DNA of 60,682 bases from an uncultured Candidatus Melainabacteria bacterium (lineage in GTDB: Bacteria; Cyanobacteriota; Vampirovibrionia; Gastranaerophilales; Gastranaerophilaceae), in contig CAKVCZ010000015.1 in NCBI GenBank assembly GCA_934726055.1, forward strand, positions 1 to 60,682, written 5' to 3'. The position numbers were made by a program, and so were the translations under genes. The notes under the pieces are model-generated. The model did no database searches and had not been told where the DNA came from. It worked only from the letters and a program-made list of their open reading frames with translations. Below, piece by piece: positions 1 through 8,295 of this stretch (position 1 is its first letter; each line of letters starts with the position of its first letter).

Positions 1-354
1 ATACCCAAATTCCATGCTTTGCAAACACTTTTTATTTTTTATTAAAAATATTTGCAAAACATTTGTAAAATTTTATTTTTGCTTAGTCAGAAACGCACTC
101 CGTGCAGGGGAACTTTTTCTAAAAAAGTTCCCCTGTCCAGAGGGCAATCCTGACTAAATTGAAAATAAGTTTTGATTATTGAATAGATTCTGAAACAAGT
201 TCAGAATAACATGGTGAAAGTTTTGGGAACCTTTTGACACCAAAAGGTTCGTTATATTAAACTTAAACATTTGATTCTGAAACAAGTTCAGAATAACAGG
301 GTAAAAGTTTTGGAAAACTTTTGACGTCAAAAAATTTATTAAATTAAAAAGCTT
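1..354. repeat. Mosaic dispersed-repeat block A
   Basis: No gene is seen in 1-525. The first 28 nt are identical to 28373-28400, which lie 39 nt upstream of the pilin-like gene at 27569-28333. Positions 86-137 hold a strong hairpin (13-bp arms CAGGGGAACTTTT / AAAAGTTCCCCTG) next to the small hairpin GCAC-tcc-GTGC; the same unit occurs inverted at 28690-28735. Two copies of a 21-nt palindrome (ATTCTGAA, 5-nt loop, TTCAGAAT) lie at 187-207 and 274-294. The palindrome recurs at 28841-28861 and 60657-60677. A short open frame on the minus strand here is only translated repeat and is not called. Positions 355-525 presumably hold the promoter of the next gene. Confidence 0.85.
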
Positions 355-525
355 TATTATTTTACATTTTTCCAAGAGTGTTATAATTACACGATTTCAG
401 CTATGTTAATTATGTAAACTTTTATTACAGTGAAGATTTTTTGCGAAAAAAAGTTGATAATTAAAATATAAAAAGTGGTATTATGTTAGTGGAAGTTCAC
501 ATAACTTACACAAGAAAAGGATTAA

Positions 526-2187
526 ATGAACGACATTCAACTACAAAATGATCTCGACAGATTAATTGAAGTACTGCCCCCGAAGGTTACAAGTCTAATT
601 TCGCACGATTCACTGGCAGATGTAATCGAACTTGTTTTTGATATTGGACGACTCCCTGAAATTCGCCACGCCAACGGGAAAATAGAGAGTCTTAATTGCA
701 AACCGATTGAGTATGCGGATATTGATTATGTAACAGACAGAATACAGGAATTCACGTCTGATAATCGTTCGGGAATAGAGGGAACACTACACAGAATCAG
801 TGCAATAAAAAACAGACAAGGACGTGTTGTTGGTTTAACTTGTAGAATTGGTAGAGTTGTAACAGGAACTATTGCTTGCATAAAAGACTTTGTTATGCAA
901 GGAAAAAGCATTCTGTTTTTAGGACGTCCCGGAGTTGGTAAAACAACTAAGTTGAGAGAAATTTCACGACTTGTTGCAGATGAATTGGGTAAACGCGTTG
1001 TTATTGTCGATACATCAAACGAAATTGCAGGTGATGGCGACACTCCACATCCTGCAATCGGCAAAGCTAGAAGAATGCAAGTAAGACAGCCTGAATATCA
1101 AAAAGACATAATGATTGAAGCTGTTGAAAATCATACACCTGAAGTTATAGTAGTTGATGAAATTGGAACAGAGGCTGAAGCCCAAGCTGCAAGAACAATT
1201 GCAGAACGTGGGGTTATGTTGATTGCAACAGCACATGGTCAAAGTTTAGAAAACTTGATTAAAAACCCTGCTCTATCTGACCTTGTTGGCGGAATCCAAT
1301 CAGTAACTTTGGGTGATGATGAGGCAAAACGTAGAGCTTCTCAAAAAACCGTTCTTGAAAGAGAAAAACAACCAACCTTCGATATTGTAATAGAAATTTT
1401 AGATAGAAATACTCTTGCTGTATATAAAAATGCATCAGAAGCAGTTGATTATATTCTTAGAGGATGGCCAATTCGTCCGGAAATCAGAAAAGTTGATAAA
1501 ACTTACGACAACAAACCTGCAGAAATTAAAGAAGAAGAACATTTAGTTCAAATTGAACCACACAAAGAAACTGCAAAAGAAACTCAAAATATCATAGACA
1601 GAATAAATGAAGTTGACAAGAAACTGGTTCAGCAAGATCCGTCAGATAGACTAAAATTCAGTTTTAACAGGAAAGATTATGTAAAAGAAGCAAAAAGTTT
1701 CAAAAAAATATATTTATATGCTGTATCACGTTCAATAGTTGAAAAAATCATTGAAAGACTTGATTTGAATGCAGAAATTACAAAAAATATTGATGATGCA
1801 GACCTTGTTATTGCACACAAGAACTTTGCTAAAGGCGGTGCCAAAATATTGAGTACCGCAAATAACTATCGTCTTCAAATATTTTATGTAAAAACAAACT
1901 CTATGGCACAAATTCAAAAAGTAGTAAAAGAAGCGTTAGATATAAGAGAATCTTCACAAACACTTCAAGGCTACTATGATGATGCGGAAAAAGCTCTGGA
2001 TGAAGCAAAAATGGCAATTGATAAAATCTTAGCAGGAGCACGAAACATAGAATTATCTCCGCAAAATCAACAGATTAGAAGATTACAACACGAACTTGTA
2101 GAACAACACAACCTTGAAAGCGAAAGCATTGGAGAAGGTTCTGAAAGACACTTAAAAATTGTTGGCGGACAAGATTTTAAAGGCTAA
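526..2187 (+). CDS. R3H-domain AAA-type ATPase, Ycf45-like
   Basis: Single-stranded-nucleic-acid-binding R3H ATPase of the family conserved in Cyanobacteria and some plastids as Ycf45, related to the sporulation ATPase SpoIIIAA. The 553-residue protein has an N-terminal region (1-110), a P-loop GRPGVGKT at about 133-140, a Walker B strand VIVVDE at about 207-212, and a C-terminal R3H-like segment (about 505-545; IRRLQHELVEQHNL, then SESIGEGSER). The start is supported by AAAGGA seven bases upstream. Its substrate and cellular role are not established. It converges on the next gene with no gap. Family assignment is firm from the motif order; the function is only that of an ATP-dependent nucleic-acid-binding protein. 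It is one of the best lineage markers in the window. Confidence 0.9.
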   Translation: MNDIQLQNDLDRLIEVLPPKVTSLISHDSLADVIELVFDIGRLPEIRHANGKIESLNCKPIEYADIDYVTDRIQEFTSDNRSGIEGTLHRISAIKNRQGRVVGLTCRIGRVVTGTIACIKDFVMQGKSILFLGRPGVGKTTKLREISRLVADELGKRVVIVDTSNEIAGDGDTPHPAIGKARRMQVRQPEYQKDIMIEAVENHTPEVIVVDEIGTEAEAQAARTIAERGVMLIATAHGQSLENLIKNPALSDLVGGIQSVTLGDDEAKRRASQKTVLEREKQPTFDIVIEILDRNTLAVYKNASEAVDYILRGWPIRPEIRKVDKTYDNKPAEIKEEEHLVQIEPHKETAKETQNIIDRINEVDKKLVQQDPSDRLKFSFNRKDYVKEAKSFKKIYLYAVSRSIVEKIIERLDLNAEITKNIDDADLVIAHKNFAKGGAKILSTANNYRLQIFYVKTNSMAQIQKVVKEALDIRESSQTLQGYYDDAEKALDEAKMAIDKILAGARNIELSPQNQQIRRLQHELVEQHNLESESIGEGSERHLKIVGGQDFKG

Positions 2188-2976
2188 TTAAAAACCTACA
2201 ATTTGAGTGTATATGTCGTATTTATTGTTTCCAACATTTTTCATTACAACAAGTCTATAAACAGGAACCGCACCACCAGCAGCTTGAGTAACATAGTGCA
2301 TTGTATTACCTAATTGCGTTTCACTGTTTGTATTAAAATGCCCCGTAAACACAGCCTTTACATTATTATGACCGTTTATTAGTTTTATGTATTCTTCTCT
2401 TTTATGAAGATTTTTCATTGAACTATCATTCAACATAACTAGAGGAAAATGCTGAAAAATTAACACATTCCTATTTTTATATTTATTCAACTTTTTATCA
2501 AGCCAAGCCATTGTTTCAGGTTTATAATATCCACCCATATTAATCATTTCTTTTGTTCCATCAGGAAATATTAAAACTAAATCGCCCTTTTTAACAATTT
2601 TGTTTGCCGTTGTTTTTTTAGATAACAAATTTCCACTTATCAATTTTATTGCATCAGCTTTTCTTAAACCGGTTCTTGAGCAATCTGTATCACCCAATAA
2701 AACATAATAAGGAGCATTTATTTTTCTTGCTTTTTTTAAAAACTCTTTCATATCAGTTTTATTTGAATTTTTAATATTATCACCTGTAAACACAACAAAA
2801 TCTAAATCTCTTGTTTGATTGATATCTTTTATTAATCTATCAAGAGAACTTATACTCATTTCATTATTTTCAAAATTTAAATCAGTTACTTGAATAAATT
2901 TAAAATCTTTGGCATTTGCAATTTGAGTAGAAATTACGCATACTATTAAAAAAAATAATTTTAAAAAACTTTTCAT
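2188..2976 (-). CDS. Exported metallophosphoesterase-like protein with degenerate metal site
   Basis: A protein of 262 residues with a signal peptide (1-22, ending ANA), so it acts outside the cytoplasm. The fold signature of calcineurin-like phosphoesterases is present in order: TDLN (31-34), TGDN (64-67), GDTD (95-98), H176 in QHFPL, and GHFN (212-215). In active enzymes these are DxH, GDxxD, GNHD and GHxH, so the first-motif His, the GNHD Asn-His and the last His are all replaced. This suggests an inactive or repurposed member, or an unusual metal set. It is divergently transcribed from the ArnT-like gene across a short region with an inverted repeat, so the two may share control. No substrate can be named. 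Confidence 0.7.
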   Translation of the reverse strand: MKSFLKLFFLIVCVISTQIANAKDFKFIQVTDLNFENNEMSISSLDRLIKDINQTRDLDFVVFTGDNIKNSNKTDMKEFLKKARKINAPYYVLLGDTDCSRTGLRKADAIKLISGNLLSKKTTANKIVKKGDLVLIFPDGTKEMINMGGYYKPETMAWLDKKLNKYKNRNVLIFQHFPLVMLNDSSMKNLHKREEYIKLINGHNNVKAVFTGHFNTNSETQLGNTMHYVTQAAGGAVPVYRLVVMKNVGNNKYDIYTQIVGF

Positions 2977-2993
2977 ATTTGATTTAACCTTTA

Positions 2994-3029
2994 AATTGTG
3001 ATAAACTTTAATAAAATTATATCACAATT
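2994..3029. promoter_or_regulatory. Inverted repeat in divergent promoter region
   Basis: Perfect 10-bp arms AATTGTGATA (2994-3003) and TATCACAATT (3020-3029) are separated by 16 nt. TTGTGA (2996-3001) and TATATC (3018-3023), spaced 16 nt, would make a plausible promoter for the plus-strand gene and lie inside the arms, so a protein bound to the repeat would cover the promoter. A transcript hairpin is the alternative reading. Confidence 0.45.
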
Positions 3030-3049
3030 AAAATATTTAAGGGGAGAAA

Positions 3050-4786
3050 ATGGATAAAATAAAAAATTTTGTAGAAAAGCACCCTGAATTATCAGCATTA
3101 AGTTTGCTTACATTACTTTGCTTTTTATTTTTGTTCTGGGGACTAAATTTTTATAATCTTGTAGATGTGGATGAAACAAGATACGCAATAATGTCAAGAG
3201 ATTTAGCTAATTCTAACGATTGGAATGTTCTATTGCTAAATTCCATTCCTTTCTTAGAAAAACCTCCACTTTATTTTTGGCTGGTTGCAATCTCAATTAA
3301 AATGTTTGGGACATTTTCTCCATTTGTTGTAAGATTTCCTATTGCAATATTATCCGCTTTCCTTGTATTTTTTACATACTTTTTTGGTAAAAAAATTTTA
3401 TCAAGAAAATTCGGACTATATAGCTCAATAATTCTGCTCTCAAGTACATTTTTCTTGATTTTATCGCACGTTGCAATTTTAGATATGGTGCTGACCGTAT
3501 TAATAACAAGTTCGCTATATTGTGCATTTATGAGTTTCATCACAAAAGATAATTTAAAAAAATATTGCTGGTGGGGTTTTTGGACCTTTGCAGGTTTAGG
3601 TTTCCTTGCTAAAGGTATTTTAGCAATCGCTATTCCTGTCGTTGTAATGTTTTTATACTGCCTAATCACAAAAACTCTAAAAGAAATGTTTAAACCGGTA
3701 AACTTTATTTTCGGATTTATTATTTTCTTATTAATTGCACTTCCATGGCACATTACTATGTTTAAAGACTACGGAATGCATTTTGTACAAGAATATTTTA
3801 TAAAACATCATTTTGCCAGACTTCTAACTTCACAAGACTTAGGAAGGAAACATGGTTTCTTCTACTTTGTTCCAATATTCATTGTTGCGTTCCTACCTTG
3901 GACATTTGTGTTCCTTGGTTCAATATATGAAGGATTTAAAAAGCTTTTAGACAAATTTGAAAAAGTCCAAGGTTCTTTTGTTCAAAAGTTAAAAACAACA
4001 TTATACGCAAATACGGCAGAAGAAAAATTAATACTTTTTGCATCAATATTTTTTGTCATTGTTTTTGGGGTAATGAGTGTATCCAGTACAAAACTTCCTA
4101 CGTATATATTGCCGGCTCTACCTGCGGCTGCACTATTAACCGGCTATTTTTGGACAACATCAAATAATGAACAAGAAAAAACAATAAAAATTTCGACATA
4201 TATCTTATCAGGAATTTTTATTCTGGCAACAATTATAGCTGCTTTTAGTTTTATTTTTTTACCATTTTCCATAATAGAGCTTATTAATGATTTTAAGTAT
4301 CCTGTTATGATTGGCTGTGGACTTATTGGTATGCTTCTTATAATTGAATTAAAAGCACAAAAATACTTATCTGTTTTTGCAAGTTACGTTGTTACAATGT
4401 TGTTTATTTTAACAGTTACCGTTACAAATATATTTAATGTAATTTATGCAGGCGGAGAAAATGAACTTGTCCTATTTTCAAATTACGCAAGCACAACACA
4501 TACAAAATTGGTAACATTTGATTTCGCTGTAAAACCAAGCGTTAAAATTAACCATGAAGAATTTGTTTATTTTATTACCGATAGAGATTTCGATAAATTA
4601 AATAATCTGACAAGAAATAAAGTTACACCTGTTTATGTAATTGTAAAAAATAAAGAAGTAATAAATGGTAATTACCAAAAAGAACTTAATAGAAATCTGT
4701 ATTTACTTCAACAAGGTCGAAAGTACTCTTTATACATAAATAAGAATTTAACAGATAAACAAAAAGTTACTCAAGTTATTAAATAA
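3050..4786 (+). CDS. ArnT/PMT-like glycosyltransferase
   Basis: Polytopic inner-membrane glycosyltransferase of the GT-C superfamily, close to ArnT (undecaprenyl-phosphate-sugar to lipid A) and other PMT-type enzymes. The 578-residue protein has a first membrane span at about 17-37 followed by the catalytic acidic pair in VDVDETRYA (D41, E42), the expected place for the ArnT DE motif. About a dozen hydrophobic helices follow, then a soluble C-terminal domain from about 470. A strong Shine-Dalgarno (AAGGGGAGA) precedes the ATG. No arnA/B/C/D partner is in the window, so the donor sugar is unknown; a role in decorating LPS or another surface glycolipid is inferred from the family. Confidence 0.8.
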   Translation: MDKIKNFVEKHPELSALSLLTLLCFLFLFWGLNFYNLVDVDETRYAIMSRDLANSNDWNVLLLNSIPFLEKPPLYFWLVAISIKMFGTFSPFVVRFPIAILSAFLVFFTYFFGKKILSRKFGLYSSIILLSSTFFLILSHVAILDMVLTVLITSSLYCAFMSFITKDNLKKYCWWGFWTFAGLGFLAKGILAIAIPVVVMFLYCLITKTLKEMFKPVNFIFGFIIFLLIALPWHITMFKDYGMHFVQEYFIKHHFARLLTSQDLGRKHGFFYFVPIFIVAFLPWTFVFLGSIYEGFKKLLDKFEKVQGSFVQKLKTTLYANTAEEKLILFASIFFVIVFGVMSVSSTKLPTYILPALPAAALLTGYFWTTSNNEQEKTIKISTYILSGIFILATIIAAFSFIFLPFSIIELINDFKYPVMIGCGLIGMLLIIELKAQKYLSVFASYVVTMLFILTVTVTNIFNVIYAGGENELVLFSNYASTTHTKLVTFDFAVKPSVKINHEEFVYFITDRDFDKLNNLTRNKVTPVYVIVKNKEVINGNYQKELNRNLYLLQQGRKYSLYINKNLTDKQKVTQVIK

Positions 4787-5190
4787 TACAAGTTTAATGC
4801 TAAAAAGAAATTGTCAACAACAAAAATAGGCTATTTTTACGTAAATTCATTAATTTTTCTTCATTAAGATTGTTAATATGGATTTTAGTCAATTGCACCA
4901 AGGGGCATGGTTAATTGTAAAATTTTATTTAAGAAATTTTTACTTGTAAATCATGCACAATTCAATTACTATAAATCATGTCAAGGGACAAGAGGTAGGA
5001 AAGATTTAGGGAATATATCGTAAAAGGGGTGGTGGCATTTAATATTAAAAAGGATAGCTATTAAATATTTATTAGAAGAATTAGAGAAAAGATTTTACTA
5101 GCGAAATAAAAAAGATTTTTATTTATAATACATTTACGAAAATAAAATTATTAATAATATATTTAATTTTGGGAGAATTTGGATAGTTTA
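4787..5190. other. Intergenic region without recognised gene
   Basis: About 400 nt, very AT-rich, with a short purine-rich stretch around 4980-5035. Only tiny open frames occur (for example a 38-codon frame from 4908 whose AAGGGG lies a single base before its ATG). Read past its stop, the same frame gives protein-like text, so a decayed gene fragment is possible, but no family is recognised. A TATAAT box lies at 5124-5129. Nothing else is supported. Confidence 0.4.
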
Positions 5191-5215
5191 AAACTTGCTG
5201 AAAAGCAAGTTTTTT
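5191..5215 (+). terminator. Rho-independent terminator-like hairpin before anmK
   Basis: Arms AAACTTGC (5191-5198) and GCAAGTTT (5205-5212) with a six-base loop and a T-run. No plus-strand gene ends just upstream, so it either ends a short transcript from the TATAAT at 5124-5129 or insulates anmK. It overlaps the proposed anmK -35 box. Confidence 0.6.
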
Positions 5216-5223
5216 CATATAAT
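5195..5223 (+). promoter_or_regulatory. Putative anmK promoter
   Basis: TTGCTG (5195-5200), 17-nt spacer, TATAAT (5218-5223). Transcription would begin about 5230, a few bases before the ATG at 5233, so the message would have almost no leader. Confidence 0.5.
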
Positions 5224-5232
5224 AAAAGATAT

Positions 5233-6366
5233 ATGATGGAAAACAGAGAATCAAAGAAAATAATATCAATGATGTCAGGAACCTCGTGCGATTCTATTGA
5301 TGTTGGGTTATGCATGGTAAAACCTGATTTAAGTTGCACATTAATTGACGGATTCAACGTTGAATATCCAAAAGAAATCAGAGAACATATATTTCAAATC
5401 TTTCATAAAGGTGCCAACTTAGAAGATATTTGCAAGATGAATTTTGTAATTGGACAATGTTTTGCAAATGCAGCTAATGAAATGATTAAAAAACACGGCA
5501 AACCGGATTTTATAGCATCACATGGTCAAACAGTATATCATTATCCAAAAGATACAACAGTTGCAAATATATCAGAAAAAAGTACTCTTCAAATTGGAGA
5601 ACCATCAGTTATTGCTCAAAAAACAGGATGTACAACAATTGCTAATTTTAGAACAGCTGACATAGCTCAAGGCGGAAATGGAGCACCTTTGGTATGCTTT
5701 GCTGACGAAACTTGGTTTAAACCTCTAAATAAAAATGTTGCAATACAAAACATTGGAGGAATTTCCAATGTAACAGTAGTTTCAAAAGACTGTGCTACTT
5801 TTGGTTTTGATACAGGACTTGGAAATATAATGATTGATTATTGTGCACAAAAATTCTTTCAAATTACCTACGATAAGGACGGAAAACTAGCACAACAAGG
5901 CAACGTATCCCAAAATTGGTTAAACTGTTTATTAGAAGATGAATATTATTATACAGAACCGCCAAAAACAACCGGTAGAGAATATTTTTCGGAAAGATAT
6001 GTTGAAAACGCACTAAAATTAGCACCCGAAAATAAATATGATATTATGGCAACAGTTACCGCATTAACAGCAAAAACTATTGCACAAAGTTATGAAAGAT
6101 TCGTTTATCCGAATACTCAAATAGACGAAATTATATTAGGCGGAGGTGGAGCTTACAATCCAACACTAATAAAATTCTTACGAAACTATTTACCAAAACA
6201 TATAGAAATTAAGACACACGAAAACTACGGAATATCTAATAATTTTAAAGAAGTTATGGCATTTGCTCTGCTTGGATACTGTACTTTTTATAAAATTCCA
6301 AATAACGTACCAAGCTGTACAGGAGCAGTTCAGCCGGTTGTTATGGGACAAATTAGTTATTATTAA
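5233..6366 (+). CDS. anmK: Anhydro-N-acetylmuramic acid kinase
   Basis: Phosphorylates and opens 1,6-anhydro-MurNAc to MurNAc-6-phosphate in cytoplasmic recycling of cell-wall sugars. The ATP-site motif MSGTSCDSID lies near the N-terminus, followed by SHGQT and the sugar/phosphate motifs NIGGISN and GFDTGLGN, ending with LGGGGAYNP, all typical of the ASKHA-fold AnmK family (377 residues here, usual length about 370-390). A longer frame from TTG at 5179 would read through the terminator hairpin, so ATG 5233 (or the adjacent ATG at 5236) is chosen. No Shine-Dalgarno is visible. It pairs functionally with the lytic transglycosylase at 57871 that makes anhydro-sugars, and its 3' end overlaps the convergent nnrD by 14 nt. 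Confidence 0.93.
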   Translation: MMENRESKKIISMMSGTSCDSIDVGLCMVKPDLSCTLIDGFNVEYPKEIREHIFQIFHKGANLEDICKMNFVIGQCFANAANEMIKKHGKPDFIASHGQTVYHYPKDTTVANISEKSTLQIGEPSVIAQKTGCTTIANFRTADIAQGGNGAPLVCFADETWFKPLNKNVAIQNIGGISNVTVVSKDCATFGFDTGLGNIMIDYCAQKFFQITYDKDGKLAQQGNVSQNWLNCLLEDEYYYTEPPKTTGREYFSERYVENALKLAPENKYDIMATVTALTAKTIAQSYERFVYPNTQIDEIILGGGGAYNPTLIKFLRNYLPKHIEIKTHENYGISNNFKEVMAFALLGYCTFYKIPNNVPSCTGAVQPVVMGQISYY

Positions 6367-7171
6367 GAGTTTTTATTGCCCAAGGAATATAATTCAACAA
6401 ATCAGAAGCAAGAACAGAATATTCAGTTAAATCTTTACTTGCAAGCTCACCAGCTAACCCGTGCAAATAAACAGCAGTTTTACATGCATCAAAATATTTC
6501 ATTCCTTGAGCAATAAAACCTGCAATCATACCGCACAAAACATCGCCAGTTCCTGCCTTTGCAAGAGCTGAATTACCTGTATTATTAACATATATCGATA
6601 AATTTTTAGAACTTATAACAGTTTTATGAAGTTTTAAAACCGTTGTACATTTGTAATTTAATGAAATCTCAGTTGCAATGTCTTCCGGATTTTTAAGAAC
6701 CTCACTAACATCTTTATCTAGCAATCTTGCAGCTTCCTTCGGATGAGGGGTTAAAATTAATCTGTCTGGTAATATCATTTTTTTAAATTTTGACAATAAA
6801 TTTATACCGTCAGCATCCAAAACCACCGGTAAATCTAATATAGCCAGTTCAGTCATCAAGCTTTTGAACATCAATACCGCAGGAGCCTCTGTTGAAAAGC
6901 CACATCCAAACGAAACAACATCGTATTTTTTTATTATATTTTTTGCCTGTTTAATTGGCACCAAAACAATATCAGGAGTCTTTGAAGAAACTGCCTGCAA
7001 CACACTCGGACAACTTGCAAGAGCTACATACCCTGCACCAACTCTCAATGCAGATATACTTGATAGATACGCTGCACCTGAATAATTTGGAGAGCCGGCA
7101 ATGTTCAAAATTTTACCAAAAGAGCCCTTATGAGAATTTTGCTTTCTTTCCGGTAATTTTATATCTTCCAC
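6353..7171 (-). CDS. nnrD: ADP-dependent NAD(P)H-hydrate dehydratase
   Basis: Repairs damaged, hydrated NAD(P)H using ADP in the cytoplasm. The 272-residue protein is the carbohydrate-kinase-like (YjeF C-terminal) domain alone: GSPNYSGAAYLS near the N-terminus, LDADGINLL, TPHPKEAARLL and the nucleotide-binding AGTGDVLCGMIAGF near residue 210. The epimerase domain (NnrE) often fused in other bacteria is absent here. It is followed three bases from the trmL stop, so they probably form one operon (pgsA-like, trmL, nnrD). Its 3' end overlaps anmK on the opposite strand. Confidence 0.9.
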   Translation of the reverse strand: MEDIKLPERKQNSHKGSFGKILNIAGSPNYSGAAYLSSISALRVGAGYVALASCPSVLQAVSSKTPDIVLVPIKQAKNIIKKYDVVSFGCGFSTEAPAVLMFKSLMTELAILDLPVVLDADGINLLSKFKKMILPDRLILTPHPKEAARLLDKDVSEVLKNPEDIATEISLNYKCTTVLKLHKTVISSKNLSIYVNNTGNSALAKAGTGDVLCGMIAGFIAQGMKYFDACKTAVYLHGLAGELASKDLTEYSVLASDLLNYIPWAIKTLNNN

Positions 7172-7173
7172 AA

Positions 7174-7641
7174 TTAACCAACCTGCCTTATTGCTTCATA
7201 TAAAACAATCGCAACCGAATTCGATAAATTTAAGCTTCTCATATCCTTTTTCATCGGTATAGTAATAGATTTAGCACCATCAGCAAACAGTATATCCTCA
7301 GGTATTCCTCTTGATTCAGGACCAAAAACCAAAAAATCACCTTCCTTAAACTGAGTATCAAAATATGAAACTTTCGATTTTGTCGTTAGATAATAAAAAT
7401 CTGAATTTGGGTTTTGTGCAATTAATTCATCTAAAGTATTCACTCTGGTAATATTTACGCTATCCCAATAATCTAATCCAGAACGTTTTGTATATTTGTC
7501 CGATAAAGAAAACCCTAACTTACCGACTAAATACAAATTTGCACCCGTACATGCACATAATCTGGCAATATTCCCTGTATTCTGAGGAATTTCAGGCTCA
7601 TATAAAACAATATTAAAAGTTTTTATATCCATCAATTCCAT
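7174..7641 (-). CDS. trmL: tRNA (cytidine(34)-2'-O)-methyltransferase TrmL
   Basis: SPOUT-family methyltransferase that 2'-O-methylates the wobble base of tRNA-Leu isoacceptors. The trefoil-knot motifs are clear: EPEIPQNTGNIARLCA, LVFGPESRGIP and the C-terminal MRSLNLSNSVAIVLYEA. The usual TrmL length (about 155) matches the 155 residues obtained from ATG 7641. A longer frame from TTG 7653 is rejected because that TTG belongs to the ribosome-binding sequence TTGAGG of the ATG. It sits between the phosphatidyltransferase and nnrD on the same strand with minimal gaps. Confidence 0.92.
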   Translation of the reverse strand: MELMDIKTFNIVLYEPEIPQNTGNIARLCACTGANLYLVGKLGFSLSDKYTKRSGLDYWDSVNITRVNTLDELIAQNPNSDFYYLTTKSKVSYFDTQFKEGDFLVFGPESRGIPEDILFADGAKSITIPMKKDMRSLNLSNSVAIVLYEAIRQVG

Positions 7642-7653
7642 ATATAACCTCAA

Positions 7654-8247
7654 TTATTTAAAAAATTTACGACTTTCAAAAAGAACAGGAATTCCTCTTA
7701 ATACACAAAGTAATACAGAAATTTCTGCCATAACTGCACCAATGATTAAGATACACCATGCAGCACATTTTGGCATTGCAGGTATATATGCAAGAATTAT
7801 AAATGTAAACGCAACAGCTTTTGCAGCAGCATAACCAATTTTCATAACCTTACTTCCGCAAATCCATTGACACACCTTATCATCCAACATGCTACCTTTT
7901 CCAAACGGAATAAATCCTTGCTCTAAAGCGACACTTCTTAAACTATCTGTAACAACACCACGCGTAACTACAATCAATGGAAAAACGACAGGTATATAAC
8001 CCAAATAAGTAAACATAATCCAATATGAATATTCTGCAATTCTATCACCCATTATATCCAAAACTGCACCAAGTTTACTTGTTTCATTAAATTTTCTTGC
8101 AACGTAACCATCTAATCCATCCAAACAAAAAGCTATTATTGTTAAAACAAAAGATGTTATATAAGCAGCAGAAGAATCTTTTAACATTAATAAACCAACT
8201 GCGATAAAAACCAAAAAAATTCTCGAAATGCTTATGAAATTTGCCAT
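7654..8247 (-). CDS. CDP-alcohol phosphatidyltransferase
   Basis: Integral membrane enzyme that moves a phosphatidyl group from CDP-diacylglycerol to an alcohol; PgsA (glycerol-3-phosphate) is the most likely type. The full CDP-OH-P-transferase signature DGx2ARx8Gx3Dx3D is present at about 44-66 (DGYVAR, then G, D and D at the right spacing). The 197-residue protein has about six hydrophobic helices. GAGGAGATAACT gives a good ribosome-binding site. It heads the operon with trmL and nnrD. The acceptor alcohol cannot be read from sequence, so no symbol is given. Confidence 0.85.
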   Translation of the reverse strand: MANFISISRIFLVFIAVGLLMLKDSSAAYITSFVLTIIAFCLDGLDGYVARKFNETSKLGAVLDIMGDRIAEYSYWIMFTYLGYIPVVFPLIVVTRGVVTDSLRSVALEQGFIPFGKGSMLDDKVCQWICGSKVMKIGYAAAKAVAFTFIILAYIPAMPKCAAWCILIIGAVMAEISVLLCVLRGIPVLFESRKFFK

Positions 8248-8295
8248 AGTTATCTCCTCGTAAAAAAAGGTGCAAAAGCACCCTATTTAATAAAA

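Noticed and set aside
154..375. 73-codon minus-strand frame
   Set aside because: It only translates the dispersed repeats (the palindromes give VILNLFQN twice); no ribosome-binding site and no independent gene signal.
726..1064. 112-codon minus-strand frame inside the R3H ATPase gene
   Set aside because: Shadow of a clear, motif-rich gene on the plus strand; composition is not protein-like and no start signal.
4908..5025. 38-codon frame in the gap before anmK
   Set aside because: AAGGGG lies only one base before the ATG, no homology recognised, and no clear transcription unit; kept as part of a possible decayed fragment.
5179..5232. TTG start that would lengthen AnmK by 18 residues
   Set aside because: The added segment encodes the terminator hairpin, the ribosome-binding site is three bases from the TTG, and the family N-terminus fits ATG 5233.
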